DNA from: JACRBK01 sp964427955
GTDB taxonomy: Bacteria; Chloroflexota; Anaerolineae; Aggregatilineales; Aggregatilineaceae
Length of the DNA stretch: 11,025 bases
NCBI GenBank assembly: GCA_964427955.1
Contig: CAYRWY010000173.1
Location: 1-11,025, forward strand
Direction: 5' to 3'
The translations under genes were made by a program, and so were the position numbers. The notes beneath the pieces are model-generated. The model was not told the DNA's origin, ran no database searches, and saw only the letters and a program-made list of their open reading frames with translations. Numbering within the stretch: position 1 is the first letter of the stretch; the number at the start of each line of letters is the position of its first letter. Positions 1 to 6,621 of this stretch are shown one piece after another.

Positions 1-1439
1 TGCTGGCCGGGCTGATCCTGCGCGTCTGGGAACTGGGGCGGGCCAGCCTGTGGTACGACGAAGTGGTGACCGAGCTTTACGCCCAGGCTCCGTTCAGCCG
101 TTTTTTCACGATGGTGCTCGAAATCGGCAACCACATGCCGCTTTATTTTGCCCTGATGCACCTGTTCCCCACCGGCAGCGAGTTCTGGCTGCGCCTGCCG
201 TCGGCGCTGGTGGGCGTGGCGGGGATCGCGGTATTGATGGGCGTTACCGTGCGGCTGTACAAGAACTATGACCTGGCTTTGATCGCCGGAGGGCTGCTGG
301 CGTTCAATCCCTATCACATCTGGCTCTCGCGGACGGCGCGGCCTTACGCGCTGTTATTCGTCGTATCGCTGCTGGCGTCGTACTACTTTCTGCTGCTGCT
401 GCGCGGCGAGCGGTCCCGTCGAAACTGGTGGTTGTTCACGGGCTGGAGCATGATCGCCTATGTGACCCACTATCCGTCGATGGCGCTGCCCCTGGCCCAA
501 TATATCTTGTTTGCCTTCATCCTGAAGGGCAACCGGGGGTTTTTCCGGCGGTGGGTTCGGGCGCAGGTCGTGGCCGGTATCCCGGTCGTGATCTGGGTGT
601 ATGCGCTGATGCGCCAGCCGCACGTCGCGTTCGGCATTGGCTGGATTCCACGCCCTGGCCCGCAGGATATTGTGCTGACCCTGTGGAACATGCTGATCGG
701 CTATGACGGGACGTTGCCCTGGTATGCCGTGCCGGGGCTGATCGCGGCGGCGCTTGGCCTGGGCTATGGAGTCTACCTGGCGCTGCGCGAACACCAGGCG
801 GATCGCGTCGATTTCTATTGGTTTTGGCTGATCGCGGCGCCGCTAGCGTTAGGATTTGGCGTGTCGATCTTCCGCCCGCTCTACGTGGACCGCTATTTCA
901 TGATTTTTCTGCCCGCCCTCCTTCTGCTGACCATCCAGGGGTGGTTGCGCTTGCCGTTCCTTCAGCCGCGCTGGCGGGTCGCGTGCGCGGGGGTGGTGAT
1001 GCTGGTCGGAGTGACCAGCGTCCTGGTTACCCTTCAGCAGGGCGCTGACGAAAAAGAAGACTGGCGCGGTGTGACCGCCTACATCGCCGCGCAGCGCCAG
1101 CCGGGGGATGGGGTGCTGGTCGAAGAGCCGTTCAACCTGGTGATTTTCCGGCGCTATTCCGAAGACGCCACGCTACCGGGGGCCTGGCTGTCGGATGGTC
1201 CCCCGCTGTCCGAGCAGTTCCGCACCCCGATCCGGCGTATCTGGGCGATCTACCGTAATCCCCGCGAAGATGGGCACGTGCAGGGCGTCCTGCCGGATTT
1301 CGACCCCTACGCGCCGGGCAGTTCGCCGATGGCGGGCTGGCTGATCCCCCGCCACGGCCAGGTAATCTCAACGCGCGAGTTCAACGGCGTGACGGTGCTG
1401 TTGGTCGATGTGTCGTCCCGCTGGGGAGTTTCGCAGTAA
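1..1439 (+). CDS. GT39-like (PMT/ArnT-type) membrane glycosyltransferase, 5'-truncated
   Basis: The reading frame is open from the left edge (first full codon at base 3), so the true start lies outside the window. A GTG at 63 is not a credible start because it would remove the conserved Trp-Tyr-Asp-Glu segment encoded just before it (acidic pair at bases 57-62). In GT39 enzymes this early luminal Asp-Glu is the catalytic or lipid-sugar-binding acidic site. The rest is strongly hydrophobic, with about ten candidate membrane segments, an ARPYALL segment after the second or third helix as is common in the family, and a soluble C-terminal domain from about base 1040. The family transfers a sugar from a polyprenyl-phosphate carrier on the outer face of the membrane; the acceptor cannot be told. 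The stop TAA overlaps the next ATG (TAATG), indicating translational coupling. Family-level confidence is good; substrate is unknown. Confidence 0.8.
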   Translation, partial: LAGLILRVWELGRASLWYDEVVTELYAQAPFSRFFTMVLEIGNHMPLYFALMHLFPTGSEFWLRLPSALVGVAGIAVLMGVTVRLYKNYDLALIAGGLLAFNPYHIWLSRTARPYALLFVVSLLASYYFLLLLRGERSRRNWWLFTGWSMIAYVTHYPSMALPLAQYILFAFILKGNRGFFRRWVRAQVVAGIPVVIWVYALMRQPHVAFGIGWIPRPGPQDIVLTLWNMLIGYDGTLPWYAVPGLIAAALGLGYGVYLALREHQADRVDFYWFWLIAAPLALGFGVSIFRPLYVDRYFMIFLPALLLLTIQGWLRLPFLQPRWRVACAGVVMLVGVTSVLVTLQQGADEKEDWRGVTAYIAAQRQPGDGVLVEEPFNLVIFRRYSEDATLPGAWLSDGPPLSEQFRTPIRRIWAIYRNPREDGHVQGVLPDFDPYAPGSSPMAGWLIPRHGQVISTREFNGVTVLLVDVSSRWGVSQ

Positions 1440-2992
1440 TGCCCACCCGCCGCGATTACGCCGCGATCAGCTTGCTGGCGCTACTGTGGGGCGCGTTCCT
1501 CGCGCTGGCGATCCGCCAGCCGGGCTACACCGACGCCTACTACTATTTCAACGCCGGTCAGCGGGTAGCCGAAGGAAAGGGCCTGACCGATCCTTACCTG
1601 TGGGTCTATTTCAACGCGCCCGATCGCCTGCCCGGCCCCAGCCATACCTACTGGATGCCGCTCGAATCGTTGGTCGCGGCGGCGAGTATGGCTGTGTTCG
1701 GCGCGAACTTCGGCGCGGCGCAGCTTCCTTCGGTGCTGTGTTTGGCCGGGTTGGTCGTGATCGCGTTCTGGCTGGGCGCGCGGCTGAATGGCACGCGCCG
1801 CCACGCCTGGATCGCCGGGCTGCTGGTGCTGTTCGGCGGGCTGTTCGCCCCATTCTGGACGACGACCGACACGTTCGCGCTGTTCGGGCTGGCCGGCTCG
1901 CTGGCCCTGGTCGCCATCGGGCAGGGGCGCGCGACTGGCGGTTGGCGCTGGTATGCGCTGGGCGGCGCGTGCAGCGGATTGGCGCATCTCGCCCGCGCGG
2001 ACGGCGTGCTGCTGGTGCTGGTGCTGCTCCTGGTGGCGTTTTGGCCCTGGGGTTTCGACGCCCGGCGGGCGGTGCGGAGCGCGGCGGCGGGCCTGATCGC
2101 CTACCTGCTGGTCATGTCGCCCTGGTTCATCCGCAACCTGTCCGAGATCGGGACGCCGCTGCCCACCGGCGGGACGGACACGATCTGGCTGCGCAGCTAC
2201 GACGAACTGGTGAATTATCCCCCCGGCGCGCGCGCGTCCGATTTCCTGGACTGGGGACTCGGCAACATCGTCCAGTCGCGGCTGACGGCGCTGTCCAGCA
2301 ACCTCGGCACCTGGATCGCCGTCGAAACCTGGGTGGTCCTCGGCCCCTTCGTCTTGATCGGGCTGTGGCTGCGTCGCCGCGAACCGCTCCTGCTGGGGCT
2401 GCTGCTCTACGCGCTGGGGCTGCATCTGGCGATGACGTTTGTGTTTGCTTTTCCCGGCTACCGGGGCGGCTTGTTCCACTCGTCCGCGGTGCTGCTGCCG
2501 TTTTGGGCCAGCCTGGGCGTGGCCGGGCTGGATCGCGCCGTCGCCTGGCTGGCGCAGCGCCGCCGCTGGCACCGGGCGCAGGCGCAGCGTGTTTTTGGCG
2601 GGGCGGCGGTGGTCCTGGCCGCCGTGCTGGCCCTGGGCATTTTGAGCGCGCGGCGCTCGAACTGGAATCACAACGCCGACTTTTACCGCGTGCTGGGGCG
2701 CGATCTCCCGGCGGACGCCGTCGTGATGATCAACGATCCGGCGGCGCTCTACTACCAGGCCGGTCTATCCGGCGTGGTCGTGCCCAACGCCGATCCGGAC
2801 GTGATCCCGGAGATCGCGGCGCGTTATGGGGTGAACACTCTCGTGTTGGACGTCAACCGTCCGCAGCCGTTCACCGGCCTGTTTTTGGGCCGTGAAGAAC
2901 GACCGTTTTTGCGTTTGGTCCGGGTCTACGGATCGGAGACGCCCGATCCGGCGGATGACCGGCGTGTCTTCGAAATCAGGGTGCAGGAGTAA
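1439..2992 (+). CDS. GT39-like polytopic membrane protein, second of three
   Basis: This 517-residue protein starts at an ATG that overlaps the preceding stop codon by one base. An N-terminal membrane helix (about residues 8-25) is followed by an outward loop with D32 in a TDAYYY motif and then a PSHTYWMP segment, in the place where GT39-like proteins carry their acidic catalytic residue. About ten more hydrophobic segments follow to roughly residue 405. A soluble C-terminal domain of about 110 residues then contains a Rossmann-like alternation of strands and helices. No cytoplasmic nucleotide-sugar domain is seen, which fits a polyprenyl-phosphate-sugar user. It probably acts with its neighbours on a surface glycan, lipid or protein, but the acceptor is unknown. 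The resemblance to GT39 is at the level of layout and motif and weaker than for the first gene, so an unassigned membrane protein remains possible. Confidence 0.7.
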   Translation: MPTRRDYAAISLLALLWGAFLALAIRQPGYTDAYYYFNAGQRVAEGKGLTDPYLWVYFNAPDRLPGPSHTYWMPLESLVAAASMAVFGANFGAAQLPSVLCLAGLVVIAFWLGARLNGTRRHAWIAGLLVLFGGLFAPFWTTTDTFALFGLAGSLALVAIGQGRATGGWRWYALGGACSGLAHLARADGVLLVLVLLLVAFWPWGFDARRAVRSAAAGLIAYLLVMSPWFIRNLSEIGTPLPTGGTDTIWLRSYDELVNYPPGARASDFLDWGLGNIVQSRLTALSSNLGTWIAVETWVVLGPFVLIGLWLRRREPLLLGLLLYALGLHLAMTFVFAFPGYRGGLFHSSAVLLPFWASLGVAGLDRAVAWLAQRRRWHRAQAQRVFGGAAVVLAAVLALGILSARRSNWNHNADFYRVLGRDLPADAVVMINDPAALYYQAGLSGVVVPNADPDVIPEIAARYGVNTLVLDVNRPQPFTGLFLGREERPFLRLVRVYGSETPDPADDRRVFEIRVQE

Positions 2993-2997
2993 CCGGG

Positions 2998-4563
2998 ATG
3001 ACGATCGGGCGGGTGAAAATCGAGCGGCAGGATATTCTAATCGGGCTGGTAGCGGCGCTCAGCGTGATCGTGTACGTCGTCGCCTCGGGGCGGCTGGATC
3101 GCGTCGGCTTCCCGCTGGACGATTCCTGGATTCACCAGACCTATGGCCGCAACCTGGCCGAGCGCGGCGAGTGGGCCTTCGTGCCGGGGGAGCCGAGCGT
3201 CGCCTCGACTTCGCCGTTGTTCACCACGCTGCTGGCGGCGGGTTATGTGCTGCACGTGCCCTTTTTCGTGTGGACCTTCAGCCTGGAAGTGCTGGCGCTG
3301 GCCGGGGCAGGCTGGGTTGGACGGCGGCTCGGTCGGCTGCTGTTTCCCGATCTGGATTACGCGGGGTTGTGGACCGGGCTGGCGCTGGTGACGACCTGGC
3401 ATCTCGCCTGGGCCGCCGCATCCGGCATGGAGACGGTCCTGTTTTGCACCTGGGGCCTGACGGTTGTCTGGTTGGGCTGGCGCGAACTCCAGGTAGAGCG
3501 TGCGACGGATGCGCCCCGCGCGGCGTTCAAGCGTGGCGCGCTGCTGGGCCTCTTCGGCGCGCTGCTGACGCTAGCCCGCCCCGAAGGGATCGCGCTGCTG
3601 GGGCTGGTGGGACTGTTCGTGCTGCTGGCGGGGGTGCATCAAAGCTGGCGGGTGTACCTGGCCTGGGCGGTTGGGGTCGGCCTGCTGTGGCTGATCGGCG
3701 TTGGGCCTTATCTGGCGATCAACTATCACATCGACGGCAGCCTGCTGCCCAACACCATCGCCGCCAAGCAGGCTGAGCACGTCTACATCAGTAAACATTG
3801 GTCGCTGATCGAGCGTTACGGGCGGCTGCTGCTCCCGCTGCTGGCGGGCAGCCTGACGATGCTGCTGCCGGGCATCGTCTACGGCCTGATCCGTCTCGCC
3901 CGCCGCGTGCGCGAAGATCGCCGCGCGATCTTGTTCTGGCTGCCGCTGGCCTGGGCCGTGCTCGATCTGAGTGCCTACGCCATCAAACTCCCGGCCAACT
4001 ACCAGCATGGCCGCTATGTGATGCCCATTCTGCCGCACCTGCTGCTGTACGGGGTGGGGGGCACGGTGGCGCTGGTCTGGGCCGGGCGGCGCACGCCCCT
4101 CGCGCGCGTGCTCAGCCGCAGTCTGGCCCTCTCGGCGGTCTTGATCACGATCGGATTCTGGATCATCGGCGCCCAGCAGTACGCGCGCGACGTGCGGATC
4201 ATCAACACCGAGATGGTCAAGACTGCTAAGTGGGTGAAGCAGAATTTGCCGCCCGACCAACTCCTGGCCGTGCACGACATCGGGGCGGTGGGCTACTATG
4301 CGCCGCGCCCGATCCTGGACCTGGCCGGGTTGGTTAGTCCCGAAGTCGTCCCCGTGATCACCGATCACGAGGCGCTGATGGCGCTGATGTGCGAGCGCCA
4401 GGTGCGCTATTTGATGGTGCTGCCCAACCAGCGGCCCACGACCGCCGACGATCCGCGTCTCGGCCCGGCCCCGATCTTCGTGACCGGGTCGCCGTATTCG
4501 CTGGAGGCCGGGGGCGGGAATATGACCGTCTACGAGCTGCACTGGCCTGCCGCCTGTCGTTGA
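2998..4563 (+). CDS. GT39-like polytopic membrane protein, third of three
   Basis: This 521-residue protein begins at ATG 2998. AGGAG at 2985-2989 lies eight bases upstream, inside the end of the previous gene, and decides the start. A first membrane helix (about residues 13-29) precedes an outer loop with the acidic pair D41-D42 in FPLDDSWIHQTYGRNLA, then an ASTSPL segment; this arrangement is typical of GT39-like proteins. Around ten further hydrophobic segments reach to about residue 395. The soluble C-terminal domain holds VHDIGAVGYYAPRPILDLAG and LVSPEVVP, a recurrent feature of bacterial proteins of this type. The predicted role is transfer of a lipid-linked sugar outside the membrane. 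It is the last gene of the run, and a hairpin covers its stop codon. Donor and acceptor are unknown. Confidence 0.75.
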   Translation: MTIGRVKIERQDILIGLVAALSVIVYVVASGRLDRVGFPLDDSWIHQTYGRNLAERGEWAFVPGEPSVASTSPLFTTLLAAGYVLHVPFFVWTFSLEVLALAGAGWVGRRLGRLLFPDLDYAGLWTGLALVTTWHLAWAAASGMETVLFCTWGLTVVWLGWRELQVERATDAPRAAFKRGALLGLFGALLTLARPEGIALLGLVGLFVLLAGVHQSWRVYLAWAVGVGLLWLIGVGPYLAINYHIDGSLLPNTIAAKQAEHVYISKHWSLIERYGRLLLPLLAGSLTMLLPGIVYGLIRLARRVREDRRAILFWLPLAWAVLDLSAYAIKLPANYQHGRYVMPILPHLLLYGVGGTVALVWAGRRTPLARVLSRSLALSAVLITIGFWIIGAQQYARDVRIINTEMVKTAKWVKQNLPPDQLLAVHDIGAVGYYAPRPILDLAGLVSPEVVPVITDHEALMALMCERQVRYLMVLPNQRPTTADDPRLGPAPIFVTGSPYSLEAGGGNMTVYELHWPAACR

Positions 4564-4568
4564 CAGGC
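4552..4568 (+). terminator. Stop-codon hairpin, terminator-like
   Basis: GCCTGTC (4552-4558) and GACAGGC (4562-4568) are perfect inverted repeats separated by three bases, and the TGA stop of the third membrane-protein gene sits across the loop and right arm. The stem is short but GC-rich. Only a weak T-containing run follows (CTTGCCCGTCGATTCT), so it is not a textbook intrinsic terminator. It may reduce read-through into the regulator gene or protect the 3' end. Confidence 0.35.
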
Positions 4569-4598
4569 TTGCCCGTCGATTCTGTCCTATGCTATACT
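4569..4598 (+). promoter_or_regulatory. Extended -10 promoter for the response regulator gene
   Basis: TTGCCC (4569-4574) and TATACT (4593-4598) are separated by 18 bases, and the -10 box is preceded by TGC, giving the extended -10 form TGnTATACT. The -10 matches consensus at five of six positions. The predicted transcript starts near 4605, giving a leader of about 60 bases. A perfect TTGACA at 4560-4565 is 27 bases from this -10 and is not usable with it. Confidence 0.6.
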
Positions 4599-4611
4599 CC
4601 CCACAAACAGC

Positions 4612-4638
4612 ATGAGCGTATTTTGCTGATATGCTCAT
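4612..4638 (+). promoter_or_regulatory. Imperfect dyad in the predicted leader
   Basis: ATGAGC at 4612-4617 pairs with GCTCAT at 4633-4638. The stem continues inward through 4622/4628 with two G-U pairs, giving an 11-pair stem with a five-base loop. It lies just after the predicted transcription start and ends ten bases before the GAGGAA ribosome site. It could be an operator for autoregulation or an RNA stem-loop that affects translation or stability. It is AU-rich and lacks a following T-run, so a terminator is unlikely. Confidence 0.4.
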
Positions 4639-4647
4639 ATTCTCTTT

Positions 4648-4653
4648 GAGGAA
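4648..4653 (+). promoter_or_regulatory. Ribosome binding site that decides the regulator start
   Basis: GAGGAA lies directly against the in-frame TTG at 4654, with no spacing, and 12 bases before ATG 4666. The TTG is too close to be used, so ATG 4666 is the better start even though the spacing is a little long. Confidence 0.55.
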
Positions 4654-4665
4654 TTGGCTTTTCTC

Positions 4666-5388
4666 ATGGCTGAAAACCGGGCGTTTGACGCCTCTCACAA
4701 AATTACTTTGGTCATCGTCGATGATCATCCGGTGTTTCGCCAGGGGCTCCGGAATGTGTTTGCCTTCGAAGACGACATCCAGGTCCTGGCCGAATGCGCC
4801 AGCGGCGAACAGGCGATCCTGCTGGTGCATACTCTGCAACCGGAAGTTCTACTGCTGGACATCAACCTGCCGGGGATTAACGGCTTGCAGGTGACCAGCC
4901 GTTTGAAGGGCGAGCATTCGCCGACCTCGATTGTGCTGTTAACGGCCTACGATGACGTGGAACAGGTGTTGCACGCCATGCGATCCGGGGCTTCGGCCTA
5001 CTGTCCTAAAGACATCGAGCCAGAGGTGCTGATCGACGTGATCCACAAGGTCGTCGGGGGCTACTTTGTGGTGGGCGCGCTGACGTTTGACGAAGAAGGT
5101 CTGAAAACCTGGTTGAATGCCGGGGTAGAGGCCGCGACCGGGCCGTACATGGTGGACCCGAACGAGCATTTCATGCCCCTGAGTCCGCGCGAGATGGAGA
5201 TTCTGCGCTTCGTCACCCAGGGCAAGAGCAACAAAGAGATCGCCCAGTCCTTGGGGATCAGCCATCAGACCGTCAAGAATCACATGACCTCCATCCTGAA
5301 AAAACTTGACGTTCGTGATCGCACCCAGGCGGCGGTTTACGCGCTGCGGCGCGGTTGGGTGCGTCCGAAAGATCAAAAGCACGAATGA
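4666..5388 (+). CDS. NarL/LuxR-type response regulator
   Basis: This 240-residue DNA-binding response regulator starts at ATG 4666. The receiver domain (about residues 12-135) has every expected residue: acidic pair D19-D20 in VDDHP, phosphoacceptor D65 in LLLDINLPG, T93 and K115. A linker of about 40 residues, longer than usual for the family, leads to a LuxR/GerE helix-turn-helix (about 171-232) with LSPREMEIL, GKSNKEIAQSLGIS and QTVKNHMTSILKKL. Phosphorylation should promote dimerisation and DNA binding. It precedes a HisKA_3-type kinase gene by 38 bases, the usual partner class for NarL regulators, and sits upstream of Tad pilus genes, which are its most likely targets (inference). The leader dyad suggests autoregulation. 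Family assignment is secure; the target genes are not known. Confidence 0.93.
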   Translation: MAENRAFDASHKITLVIVDDHPVFRQGLRNVFAFEDDIQVLAECASGEQAILLVHTLQPEVLLLDINLPGINGLQVTSRLKGEHSPTSIVLLTAYDDVEQVLHAMRSGASAYCPKDIEPEVLIDVIHKVVGGYFVVGALTFDEEGLKTWLNAGVEAATGPYMVDPNEHFMPLSPREMEILRFVTQGKSNKEIAQSLGISHQTVKNHMTSILKKLDVRDRTQAAVYALRRGWVRPKDQKHE

Positions 5389-5426
5389 GTGGGGAACGAG
5401 ATTCCGAAGAAGCGAGGGGTTAGGCC

Positions 5427-6506
5427 ATGGTCCAGGGTATTTTAACTCCCAAAGAAGAGCTGGTCGCGGAGTTTGAAGCCAAGTACGAAGAAATTCGGAA
5501 ACGAGTGGTCGAGAACCAACAGATCATCGAGCAGTCGCAGCTCGAGGTCAACCGGATGCGCGAGCGCAACGTCACCATCAGCGCGCAGCTCAGCCGGGTG
5601 GAGGGCAACTTCGACACCATCCCGCGGGCCGACATCAAAGCCGCCTATGACAGCGCCATTGACGCCAAAAGCCGGTTGTTGACGATGCAGGGCCAGCTTG
5701 AAAAGGCGAAGGCGACGCAGGAAGAACTGCTGCATTTTCAAGAACTGTTGGATCGCTTGCTGGGCCAGGTGCGTGGGCTGTCCCCGGATCAGCTTCCCGC
5801 GCCGTCGGTACGCCAGATGCCGACCGGTTTGAGTGGAGAAGGCGGCAGCCTGTCCACCAAAGCCATCGTCAGTATGGTCCGGGCGCAGGAAGACGAGCGC
5901 CAGCGCCTCGCCCGCCAAATGCACGACGGTCCGGCCCAATCGCTGACCAACTTCATTCTTCAGGCTGAGATCTGCCAACGGTTGTTTGATCGCAACCCGG
6001 ATCGGGCCGGGGAAGAGTTGGGCAATCTCAAGTCTGCGGCCAGCACCACCTTTCAAAAAGTGCGCGACTTTATCTTCGACCTCCGCCCCATGATGCTCGA
6101 CGATCTGGGCCTGGTGCCGACCATCCGTCGTTATGCCGAAGCCTTCCAGGAAAAAACCGGGATCGAAACGCAGCTCAATATCCTGGGCGACGAGCGCCGT
6201 CTGCCGGGCCATATTGAAGTGATGATGTTCCGCTCCATTCAGAGCATCATCGGCCATGCCCGCGACGCGTTGGGGGCCAAGTCGGTCGATATCGTCCTGG
6301 ATGTCGGCCCGGAATGGCTGAAGGCGACCATCGACCATGACGGTCGCGGCTTCGATCCCGAAGAGGTCCTGGGGGCTGAAAACGGCGAGGATGTGTTCAG
6401 CCTGCGCAACCTGAAGGACCGGATCGAGCTGGTGGGCGGCAGCATGGATATCCACAGCGGCGAAGACCAGGCCAGCCATTACGTCATCCTGCTGCCCGGC
6501 ATCTAG
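5427..6506 (+). CDS. Soluble HisKA_3-type sensor histidine kinase with degenerate ATP-binding domain
   Basis: This 359-residue protein starts at ATG 5427 after GAGGGG (5414-5419). It has no membrane segment. Residues about 8-115 are charged and heptad-like, probably coiled coil, in place of a known sensor domain. The dimerisation/phosphoacceptor domain (about 145-230) has an intact box RLARQMHDGPAQSL with H166, D167 and Q171, that is, the His plus the DxxxQ motif linked to phosphatase activity in NarX/DesK-type proteins, and FDLRPMMLDDLGL downstream. The C-terminal HATPase-like domain is recognisable, but key sites are changed. In the N-box the usual Glu and Asn are S273 and H277; the first Asp of the G1 box DxGxG is H304 (HDGRG); and the G2 GxGT is D-Q-A-S (347-350). 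It may be a pseudokinase, a phosphatase, or a subunit phosphorylated by another kinase. Its neighbours suggest the adjacent regulator and the receiver of CpaE as partners. Confidence 0.85.
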   Translation: MVQGILTPKEELVAEFEAKYEEIRKRVVENQQIIEQSQLEVNRMRERNVTISAQLSRVEGNFDTIPRADIKAAYDSAIDAKSRLLTMQGQLEKAKATQEELLHFQELLDRLLGQVRGLSPDQLPAPSVRQMPTGLSGEGGSLSTKAIVSMVRAQEDERQRLARQMHDGPAQSLTNFILQAEICQRLFDRNPDRAGEELGNLKSAASTTFQKVRDFIFDLRPMMLDDLGLVPTIRRYAEAFQEKTGIETQLNILGDERRLPGHIEVMMFRSIQSIIGHARDALGAKSVDIVLDVGPEWLKATIDHDGRGFDPEEVLGAENGEDVFSLRNLKDRIELVGGSMDIHSGEDQASHYVILLPGI

Positions 6507-6525
6507 ACTAGGACTGTTAGGCTGT

Positions 6526-6553
6526 TTGCGGAATTCGCGCATCAGACTACACT
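6526..6553 (+). promoter_or_regulatory. Weak candidate promoter for cpaB
   Basis: TTGCGG (6526-6531) and TACACT (6548-6553) are 16 bases apart in the 115-base gap before cpaB. The -10 matches consensus at only four of six positions. The gap otherwise holds only short imperfect dyads. Read-through from the kinase gene is an equally good explanation for cpaB transcription. Confidence 0.3.
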
Positions 6554-6621
6554 AAGTATCAGTTTAGCGAAATCTATGGTGTGTACCTTAACCCAAGCAC
6601 AAGCCCTTTGGGAGGAACGAT

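Noticed and set aside
1408..2895. Alternative + strand open frame overlapping the second membrane-protein gene
   Set aside because: The product is Arg/Gly/Ala-rich with no hydrophobic periodicity. The other frame gives a coherent membrane protein with a coupled start.
4560..4565. Perfect TTGACA as a -35 box
   Set aside because: The nearest good -10 (4593-4598) is 27 bases away and TATGCT at 4588 is 22 bases away. It is better explained as part of the stop-codon hairpin.
3571..4839. Long - strand open frame crossing the third membrane-protein gene and the regulator start
   Set aside because: The product is Gln/Arg/His-rich, typical of an antisense shadow, and it cuts across two well-supported genes and a promoter.
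6507..6621. Possible terminator or strong operator before cpaB
   Set aside because: Only short imperfect dyads (for example around GAATTC at 6531-6536 and GGT/ACC at 6579-6587) are present, with no T-run and no long stem.
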